NCBI GenBank assembly: GCA_027047735.1
Contig: JALTUD010000661.1
Location: forward strand, 1-11,140
Direction: 5' to 3'
Length of the DNA stretch: 11,140 bases
From: Flavobacteriales bacterium
GTDB lineage: Bacteria > Bacteroidota > Bacteroidia > Flavobacteriales_D > Parvicellaceae
Translations under genes and position numbers: made by a program
Notes under the pieces: model-generated
Seen by the model: the letters and a program-made list of their open reading frames with translations, nothing else
Told to the model about the DNA's origin: nothing
The model's database searches: none
Part shown: piece after piece, positions 6,707 to 11,140 of the stretch
Numbering within the stretch: position 1 is the stretch's first letter
How the letters are laid out: each line of letters starts with the position of its first letter

Positions 6707-7080
6707 TGTTTTTGAGACCATGCCAAATATCCACCATCAAGATTATATATCGTTTTGAACCCCATGTCTTTCATAATTTGCATCGCTTTAGCACTTCTTC
6801 CTCCTGAACGACAATAAACATAAACCGGAACCTCTTTGTTTAACTTTTCCAATTGCTGCTTAAAATCCTTACTGAAATAGTCAATATTCTTAGCTCCTTC
6901 TATATGTCCTTGCTTATATTCATTTGGCGTTCGCACGTCAATTAAATATTTAGCTTCAATATTTTTAAACGTTTTAAATTGTTCTACTCCTACTGTGTGA
7001 GCTCCTTTTTGTATCGTTGTTTGAGCATAACTTATCGCAGAAGCTATTAATAAGACAAATGTTAAAATAAGTGTTTTCAT
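6703..7080 (-). CDS. Secreted rhodanese-like sulfurtransferase
   Basis: A single-domain rhodanese of 125 residues with an N-terminal signal peptide (MKTLILTFVLLIASAISYAQ), so it should act in the periplasm or be membrane-associated. Rhodanese features are clear: the LIDVRTPNEYKQGHIEGAKNI block (about 46-66) and the active-site loop CRSGGRS with the persulfide-forming Cys90, followed by A-x2-M and the NLDGGYLAW C-terminal motif. The CRSGGRS loop has the short six-residue geometry usual for sulfur acceptors and donors. It overlaps the following small membrane gene by 4 nt. A TATATTTG box lies about 28 nt upstream, so this is probably the first gene of its transcript, separate from the stress block. 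The physiological sulfur donor and acceptor cannot be told from the sequence. Confidence 0.92.
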   Translation of the reverse strand: MKTLILTFVLLIASAISYAQTTIQKGAHTVGVEQFKTFKNIEAKYLIDVRTPNEYKQGHIEGAKNIDYFSKDFKQQLEKLNKEVPVYVYCRSGGRSAKAMQIMKDMGFKTIYNLDGGYLAWSQKQ

Positions 7081-7107
7081 AAGTTTATATTTTTGTAATT
7101 ATTGTAG

Positions 7108-7115
7108 CAAATATA
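7108..7115 (-). promoter_or_regulatory. Bacteroidota -7 box upstream of the rhodanese gene
   Basis: TATATTTG on the - strand fits TAnnTTTG. It lies in the 47-nt gap before the rhodanese start at 7080, which would give a 5' leader of roughly 20 nt. The -33 TTTG element is not well placed; the nearest candidate is a TTTTG only a few bases upstream. Confidence 0.45.
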
Positions 7116-7127
7116 ATACCAAAAGAG

Positions 7128-7682
7128 TTAAATCTCATCAATATTACCTTCTATGATTTTTAGTATTTCATCTTTTGAGTGACTGTCGCCTTGAACCAAA
7201 TCATAACGAATTACCCCACATAGTTTAGCCAATCCGGCTGAGAGCTCATCCGATTCCAAAGCAGAAATTTTACAGTCTTTGGAAGTTGATTTTATAATTT
7301 TAATAAAATTAGAATATTCCAATAAAACCTCTTTATTGGCTATTGTTGATATTTTATGAGTCAAAAACTCTAACGTAATCAAATCTTTTTTTTCAATTTC
7401 TTCCCGTTCAATCAAGTCTCCGATAAAATCTATCAATTCAAAATACAAATTAGACTTTAATTCAAATATTTTAACTCTCTGCTCCTTTTCCATTTCAACT
7501 TCACTTTGCTTATTCAACAAAGCTGCCGTAATGGCTATTGTCGCAATCGTTCCTAAAATGATAAGAACAACCTCTTGAACAAAAGGTTCTGAACTAAATC
7601 TATGATACGCAAACTTTAAAAAGAGATAACCAATAACAAAAGTAATTATCGAAGTGATTAAATAGACTGTACTATTCTTCAT
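7128..7682 (-). CDS. Unknown two-helix membrane protein, last gene of the stress operon
   Basis: I do not recognise this 184-residue protein. It has two N-terminal transmembrane helices (about 5-25 and 36-58) joined by a short loop. A charged, helical, probably cytoplasmic domain of about 125 residues follows, starting KQSEVEMEKEQRVKIFELKSNLYFELIDFIGDLI, which looks coiled-coil-prone. It has two Cys (in SKDCK and KLCG) and no recognisable catalytic motif. The start is the ATG at 7682, which overlaps the end of cbpM by 11 nt, so its translation is probably coupled to that of cbpM. The context suggests a membrane partner or sensor for the chaperone group. It may be a lineage-specific family. 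Confidence 0.8.
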   Translation of the reverse strand: MKNSTVYLITSIITFVIGYLFLKFAYHRFSSEPFVQEVVLIILGTIATIAITAALLNKQSEVEMEKEQRVKIFELKSNLYFELIDFIGDLIEREEIEKKDLITLEFLTHKISTIANKEVLLEYSNFIKIIKSTSKDCKISALESDELSAGLAKLCGVIRYDLVQGDSHSKDEILKIIEGNIDEI

Positions 7683-7974
7683 CCGATAATAAGTTAAACT
7701 GATTATAGAAATCTAACCGATTATTTAATCTACGCACCTCTTCTTGAAGTTCATCGATTTGATTCAATAAGTTATGAACAGCCTGCAAACCTTCAAAATT
7801 AATATCTAAATCATAATGCAGACGAATCATTTTCTCTATTGTATTTATCTGCTCAACAGGTATTCCTTGATTGTTATCTAATTGTATCAACTCATATTCC
7901 GAAAGAGCCTCGATAAAAGAAACAGGCACATCATACTCTGAGCAGAATCTTTGAAGTAAAATAATTTCGTTCAT
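7672..7974 (-). CDS. cbpM: Chaperone modulator CbpM (MerR-like HTH fold)
   Basis: CbpM binds the J-domain of CbpA and blocks its stimulation of DnaK. This protein has 100 residues against about 101 for E. coli CbpM. Its N-terminal half (IILLQRFCSEYDVPVSFIEALSEYELI) reads as the winged-helix MerR-like part, and EQINTIEKMIRLHYDLDINFEGLQAVHNLL is the family's typical second block. The C-terminus is a coiled coil (QIDELQEEVRRLNNRLDFYNQF). It sits 3 nt after cbpA, the usual cbpA-cbpM pairing, and its last codons overlap the next gene by 11 nt. Length, motif order and context agree well. Confidence 0.9.
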   Translation of the reverse strand: MNEIILLQRFCSEYDVPVSFIEALSEYELIQLDNNQGIPVEQINTIEKMIRLHYDLDINFEGLQAVHNLLNQIDELQEEVRRLNNRLDFYNQFNLLSDEE

Positions 7975-7977
7975 AGG

Positions 7978-8895
7978 TTATTGTCTTAATTTTGCGAGTT
8001 CTTGAAATAATTCCTTTTCTTTTTCGGTAAGGTTTGTAGGTATTTTTATGTGATATGTAATATACAAATCACCAAATTGTCCTTCTTTTTTGTAAACAGG
8101 AAAACCTTTACCTTTCAATTTAACTTTTGTCTCGTTTTGAGTTTCCGGTTTTACTTTTAGCTTAACCTTACCACTAAGTGTATCGACAATTAATTCACCT
8201 CCCAAAACAGCTTTATATAAATCTAAATCAACATCTAAGTATAAATTATTTCCATTTCTTTTATACTTCGTATTATTAATAATTCTAAAGGTAATGTACA
8301 AGTCTCCATTAGGGCCTCCATTAACTCCTTTTCCTCCGTGTCCTTTGATTTTGATGGTTTGCCCATCTTCAACTCCCGCAGGAATCGTTAAACGAATATC
8401 TTTTCCGTTTACAGTTAAAGTTCTTTTATGTGTCTTGTAAACATCTGTAAGATTTAATTGAAGTTCAGCTTTTATATCCTGACCTTTAAACTTTCCGGCA
8501 CCTCTGCTTCCCCCGCTAAAACCACCACGTCCACCAAACATAGATTCAAAAAAATCAGAGTAATCCCCTTCATTATAACCTCCGCCATAAGAAGCACCAC
8601 CGCCGAAACCTCCTCCAAAACCACCGGAATAAGCACCTTGTTGTTGTTTGGCTTTTTCAAACTCTTCGGCGTGTTTCCAATCTTTTCCGTATTTATCGTA
8701 TTTCTTACGATTTTCCGGATCACTCAACACCTCATTAGCCTCATTAATTTCTTTAAACTTTTTTTCAGCAACCTTATCCCCCGGATTTAAGTCAGGATGA
8801 TATTTTCTAGCCAACTTTCTGTAGGCTTTCTTTATTTCCTTTTCAGTTGCGTTTTTGTTTAATCCCAGAACTTTATAATAATCTATATAATCCAT
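7978..8895 (-). CDS. cbpA: CbpA-type J-domain cochaperone (DnaJ class II, no zinc finger)
   Basis: This cochaperone delivers unfolded clients to DnaK (Hsp70) and triggers its ATP hydrolysis. It has 305 residues, matching the length of E. coli CbpA. The J-domain (1-72) has the HPD motif at 33-35 within YHPDLNPGD. A Gly/Phe-rich linker (about 87-135, with many GGFGGG runs) follows, then two beta-rich substrate-binding domains (from about 138: DIKAELQLNL, LTIPAGVEDGQTIKIKGHG, GDLYITF, GDLYITYHIKIP). The CxxCxGxG zinc-finger repeats of DnaJ itself are absent, which separates CbpA from the housekeeping DnaJ. It follows the HPF-like gene by 23 nt and precedes cbpM by 3 nt. Confidence 0.95.
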   Translation of the reverse strand: MDYIDYYKVLGLNKNATEKEIKKAYRKLARKYHPDLNPGDKVAEKKFKEINEANEVLSDPENRKKYDKYGKDWKHAEEFEKAKQQQGAYSGGFGGGFGGGASYGGGYNEGDYSDFFESMFGGRGGFSGGSRGAGKFKGQDIKAELQLNLTDVYKTHKRTLTVNGKDIRLTIPAGVEDGQTIKIKGHGGKGVNGGPNGDLYITFRIINNTKYKRNGNNLYLDVDLDLYKAVLGGELIVDTLSGKVKLKVKPETQNETKVKLKGKGFPVYKKEGQFGDLYITYHIKIPTNLTEKEKELFQELAKLRQ

Positions 8896-8918
8896 TCTTA
8901 TTTACGATTTCTTAGTTC

Positions 8919-9236
8919 TTATTTTTTAGGTATTTTTCGCTCTATTTCGTGTTGTTTTTTGACTGTCTTTTTTAAGTCCGAGAACATTTTTGTAACTGCT
9001 TTTATTGCATCTTTGTCTTCTTCTGCCACTAAAATTCTTTTGCTTACCATATTTAATGAAGCACTTACCTTGTAAAGAGAAGAAGATTTATCAAAAATAA
9101 TCTCCAACGTTAAATCTCTTTCATACTTTTTGAATAGTTCAGAATAATACTGATGCTTTTCTTTTATGATTTTATTTATCTCATCGTGATATTGTTCATC
9201 AACTTCTTTTAAGTTTTTTACTACTAATTCTACCAT
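8919..9236 (-). CDS. HPF/RaiA-like ribosome-associated stress protein
   Basis: A 105-residue basic protein that I read as a divergent member of the S30AE (HPF/RaiA) family, whose members bind the decoding region of the 30S subunit and silence or dimerise ribosomes under stress. Supporting pattern: an N-terminal helix (VDEQYHDEINKIIKEKHQYYSELFKKYE), beta strands (DLTLEIIFDKSSSLYKVSASLNMVSKRILVAEED), and a second helix with the typical D-x2-A-x7-F-x-L-x7-Q layout (KDAIKAVTKMFSDLKKTVKKQ) and basic tail. This corresponds to the beta-beta-alpha end of the fold; the first beta strand is reduced. It sits 19 nt after hdeD and 23 nt before cbpA, clearly in the same operon. The long C-terminal domain of long-form HPF is absent. 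The family call rests on pattern only. Confidence 0.65.
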   Translation of the reverse strand: MVELVVKNLKEVDEQYHDEINKIIKEKHQYYSELFKKYERDLTLEIIFDKSSSLYKVSASLNMVSKRILVAEEDKDAIKAVTKMFSDLKKTVKKQHEIERKIPKK

Positions 9237-9255
9237 TTTTATATTATTTTAATTA

Positions 9256-9795
9256 TTATAATTCATTTAATTTCTTCAATTGAATACCGAATACGATTCC
9301 GATCACACCGGAAATAAACATGGGTATTGCAACTAAGTAAACAACACTAAACATTCCAAATATAGGATTTATTATAATAAGGAAACTAAAAATTAGTGTA
9401 AGAATTCCCGACAATAAATTCACCCACCAATTCGTAACCCCTAATTTCTTCAACATAAACGAACCGCTAATTCTTGCAACCCCGGAAAAGGTTAACCAAA
9501 AACCGGTAAATAAGATAAGGGATTCAGCAGACAATTCCGGTTGGAATAACAAAGCTACTCCAATAACCATCTCAAAAATCCCAATCATTAAATCCCAGCC
9601 CCAAAAAGTATAGCTATTTCGATTTCTGATTGCGAAGACAAGGTTAAATCCACCCGATGTAAAAATAAGCCAACCAAACAATATAGTTAGACCTAGAAAA
9701 GCCCCAACCGGCTGAGTAATTAAAAATATAGCCGTAAAAGTTAATAATACTCCTACTACAACCGGTAGCCACCACTGGTTAATTTGTTCTTTCAT
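9256..9795 (-). CDS. hdeD: HdeD-family (DUF308) membrane protein
   Basis: A 179-residue protein almost wholly made of six transmembrane helices (approximate starts 9, 34, 65, 90, 121, 148), arranged as three hairpins with internal similarity. Examples are WLPVVVGVLLTFTAIFLITQP, FWGWDLMIGIFEMVIGVALLFQP and WWVNLLSGILTLIFSFLIIINP, each followed by a hydrophobic partner with a Gly-rich face. This repeated pattern and length match HdeD (190 residues in E. coli), an inner-membrane protein tied to acid resistance at high cell density. Its molecular activity is not known. It appears to be the first gene of the tight run that continues through cbpA-cbpM. The 184-nt gap upstream holds several palindromes that could be its control region. 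Confidence 0.88.
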   Translation of the reverse strand: MKEQINQWWLPVVVGVLLTFTAIFLITQPVGAFLGLTILFGWLIFTSGGFNLVFAIRNRNSYTFWGWDLMIGIFEMVIGVALLFQPELSAESLILFTGFWLTFSGVARISGSFMLKKLGVTNWWVNLLSGILTLIFSFLIIINPIFGMFSVVYLVAIPMFISGVIGIVFGIQLKKLNEL

Positions 9796-9817
9796 TTTTT
9801 TATCTTTTTAGTAAACA

Positions 9818-9853
9818 TTTGATTATCAAACAACTTAAGTTATTTAATTAAAT
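9818..9853. promoter_or_regulatory. Three adjacent palindromes upstream of hdeD
   Basis: TTTGATTATCAAA (9818-9830), AACTTAAGTT (9832-9841) and ATTTAATTAAAT (9842-9853) are each perfect palindromes, placed back to back 22-58 nt before the hdeD start. The first has odd length with a central base, like many operator half-site pairs. In such AT-rich sequence some of this may be chance. No clear TAnnTTTG box was found here (nearest TAGATTTA, - strand). Confidence 0.3.
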
Positions 9854-9929
9854 ACTCTATAAATCTACATTTTTTTATTTTAACTTTATAAAAATTACAA
9901 CTTCGTTTGATGTTATTTTTTTATAAATA

Positions 9930-9965
9930 GAATCTAAAACATTTTTATAAAAATATTTTAGATTC
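9930..9965 (-). terminator. 36-nt palindrome just downstream of yfdX, probable terminator
   Basis: GAATCTAAAA (9930-9939) and TTTTAGATTC (9956-9965) enclose ATTTTTATAAAAAT, itself a perfect palindrome. The only non-complementary pair is C9940/A9955, which is a U-G wobble in leftward RNA. It starts 14 nt after the yfdX stop. It is nearly all A-T and lacks a clean U-run, so it may act as a weak terminator or an RNA-stabilising hairpin. Confidence 0.5.
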
Positions 9966-9979
9966 GTTGTTATATTGTT

Positions 9980-10924
9980 CTACGCTTTTATTATTTTTTC
10001 TTTAAACTTCTTCAAATCTTGTTTCAATTCATCGAATTTACTTGAACTATCTTCTTTTTTCGTTACTGATTCTTTCAGTACTTTTATAGCCTCTGCTAAA
10101 TCTTTAAAATCTTTGTCTTTTTTACCGTAGCCCAATTCTTGTGCTAATTGTAATTGATAATCAGCATTACTCAAAAGATTCAATACGATTTCACTTCTAT
10201 CGTGATTTTCAGCATCGATGGTTGCAGCTTCTATTATCATTTGCTCTGCATACATAATTGGAAGAGGTATTACACTTTTCTCAATCACTACTGTTCCCAA
10301 CATTTCTTCTAAAATAACCACTGCACCAACAGTATCACCCGCTTCCAATAAAACAATTGATTCTCTAAGTGCATCCGGATAAGTTGCCGTAGGAATTAAA
10401 AAGGTATTAACAACCATTTCACTTCTTAAGTTATCCAAAATATCACTCGCTTCTCTGTAATAGCCTTTTTCCATAGCTATTTTGGCTGCTTTCACTCCTT
10501 CTCTTACAGCAACTATATCCGTTACCAACTCTTGTTTATCGTAAGTAACATCGACAGGTAACAACGCTAGAGAAGGGTCTTTTGCCAAGAGTACTTCCAA
10601 GTCACCTATTAACTCTTTTCCTTTTCTGATAGCTTCTTCGTTTTTTCCTTGTGCTATCTCATAAAGCAAATTTTCTGTTTGTGCTAAAGTTGCTAACGCT
10701 TCTGCTGTTAGTTCTGCTTTTTGTGCTAAAATAGCAGCCTCCATCTCAGCAACAACTCTTGCGTCAATGGTGTCTTGACTCATTTCAAGACTAGCCTCTT
10801 TTTGAGGAATTGCTTTTTGTTCTGACGCTTTTTCAACGTGTTTTTCTTTTTTCCCTTCTTGAGCACAAGCTACAAATCCTAATATTGATAATGCTCCTAT
10901 TGTTAATATGTTTGTTATTTTCAT
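9980..10924 (-). CDS. yfdX: YfdX-family stress protein, predicted lipoprotein
   Basis: A 314-residue exported helical protein. The N-terminus MKITNILTIGALSILGFVAC ends in a lipobox-like Cys20 (FVAC), so it is probably a lipoprotein; plain cleavage after Ala21-Gln22 is the alternative. After a charged linker (23-50) comes the YfdX domain: helices AAILAQKAELTAEALATLAQTENLL, the NEEAIRKGKELIGDLEVLLAKDP segment, LPVDVTYDKQELVTDI, EASDILDNLRSEMVVNTFLIP and PDALRESIVLLEAGDTVGAV. A basic coiled tail (about 285-314) ends it. E. coli YfdX is about 211 residues, so this one has both an added linker and an added tail. YfdX proteins belong to acid- and heat-tolerance loci; their activity is unresolved. 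It lies between hsp20 and hdeD. Confidence 0.85.
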   Translation of the reverse strand: MKITNILTIGALSILGFVACAQEGKKEKHVEKASEQKAIPQKEASLEMSQDTIDARVVAEMEAAILAQKAELTAEALATLAQTENLLYEIAQGKNEEAIRKGKELIGDLEVLLAKDPSLALLPVDVTYDKQELVTDIVAVREGVKAAKIAMEKGYYREASDILDNLRSEMVVNTFLIPTATYPDALRESIVLLEAGDTVGAVVILEEMLGTVVIEKSVIPLPIMYAEQMIIEAATIDAENHDRSEIVLNLLSNADYQLQLAQELGYGKKDKDFKDLAEAIKVLKESVTKKEDSSSKFDELKQDLKKFKEKIIKA

Positions 10925-10971
10925 TGTTCTCTTTAATTAAATTTTAATTTCTTTTATCGTTAAATTTGGGC

Positions 10972-11013
10972 AAAAAAATGTCGGACAATCACAATTGCAC
11001 TATCCGACATTTT
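10972..11013 (-). terminator. Terminator of the hsp20 transcript
   Basis: On the - strand AAAATGTCGGA (11013-11003) pairs with TCCGACATTTT (10985-10975), followed by a run of seven Ts (10978-10972). The stem is perfect over 11 bp with a 17-nt loop. It ends leftward transcription from hsp20 about 50 nt before yfdX, so yfdX probably has its own promoter or depends on read-through. Confidence 0.8.
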
Positions 11014-11016
11014 AGA

Positions 11017-11042
11017 GAAGTTATTTTACTTAGAACAACTTC
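11017..11042 (-). other. Extra hairpin in the hsp20 3' untranslated region
   Basis: On the - strand GAAGTTGTTCTA and TAAAATAACTTC can pair over 12 positions with one G-U pair and one mismatch and a 2-nt loop. It lies between the hsp20 stop and the terminator stem, and may protect the 3' end of the mRNA. Confidence 0.4.
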
Positions 11043-11059
11043 TTGCTTTGTTACATTAA

Positions 11060-11140
11060 CTAAGCTACCTCTATTTGTTTTACAGGTTTTGGCTTAGCCT
11101 CCTCCTTTTTAGGTATCGATATTCTCAATATCCCGTTTTC
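11060..11140 (-). CDS. Small heat-shock protein Hsp20 (alpha-crystallin family), C-terminal end only
   Basis: Only the last 26 codons are in the window, reading ENGILRISIPKKEEAKPKP then VKQIEVA and a TAG stop. ENGILRISIPKKEEAKP is the typical end of the alpha-crystallin domain (the NGxLxIxIPKxE strand), and the final IEV matches the C-terminal I-x-I/V motif that docks neighbouring subunits in the oligomer. The protein would be an ATP-independent holdase that keeps unfolded clients soluble for DnaK and CbpA. It heads the stress block and is followed by its own terminator. The N-terminal arm and promoter lie beyond the window edge. Confidence 0.88.
   Translation of the reverse strand, partial: ENGILRISIPKKEEAKPKPVKQIEVA

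Noticed and set aside
6429..6758. A 109-codon open frame on the + strand.
   Set aside because: It is antisense to the small membrane gene and to both ends of its neighbours, and has no protein features. The - strand genes have signal peptides, domains and coupled starts.
8458..8790. Long open frames on both strands inside cbpA.
   Set aside because: They result from the biased Gly/Phe-rich linker codons of cbpA; the cbpA frame itself is unmistakable.

Overview
The window comes from a low-GC member of the Bacteroidota, most likely a flavobacterium-like organism with a type IX secretion system (T9SS). The support is: a protein with a choice-of-anchor L domain and a type-B T9SS sorting domain; signal peptides that end in the pattern SQ or AQ; AT-rich gene starts without Shine-Dalgarno sequences; and candidate promoters with the Bacteroidota -7 box TAnnTTTG. 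I see no IS element, tRNA, rRNA or CRISPR array.

Layout. (1) 3-800, + strand: the 3' half of selO (protein AMPylase), ending at a bidirectional terminator (827-864). (2) 884-3094, - strand: a large secreted, probably adhesive, T9SS cargo protein. (3) 3095-4150: a gene-free kilobase. It holds a structured repeat composite (3234-3792), in which a GGGCGTT...ATCCCTAACG hairpin element runs into two and a half copies of a 159-nt imperfect palindrome at a 162-163 nt period. It also holds a candidate small RNA or double terminator on the - strand (about 3927-4000). (4) 4151-7080, - strand: an envelope group made of a secreted rhodanese, a tiny two-helix membrane protein with a cysteine-rich tail (ATGA overlap, together resembling a split YgaP), and a patatin-POTRA-barrel protein of the type Vd autotransporter kind. 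(5) 7128-11140, - strand: a stress cluster in transcription order hsp20 (cut by the window edge), yfdX, hdeD, an HPF/RaiA-like gene, cbpA (DnaJ-like), cbpM, and an unknown two-helix membrane protein. From hdeD onward the genes are spaced by 3-23 nt or overlap.

How it fits together. The stress block combines protein holding and refolding (Hsp20, CbpA and its modulator CbpM), ribosome protection (HPF-like), and envelope or acid stress proteins (HdeD, YfdX lipoprotein). hsp20, yfdX and hdeD are also core genes of the proteobacterial transmissible locus of stress tolerance (tLST/LHR), so this looks like a Bacteroidota counterpart with a different set of partners. The two most unusual items are the palindromic repeat composite and this stress cluster with its uncharacterised last gene.
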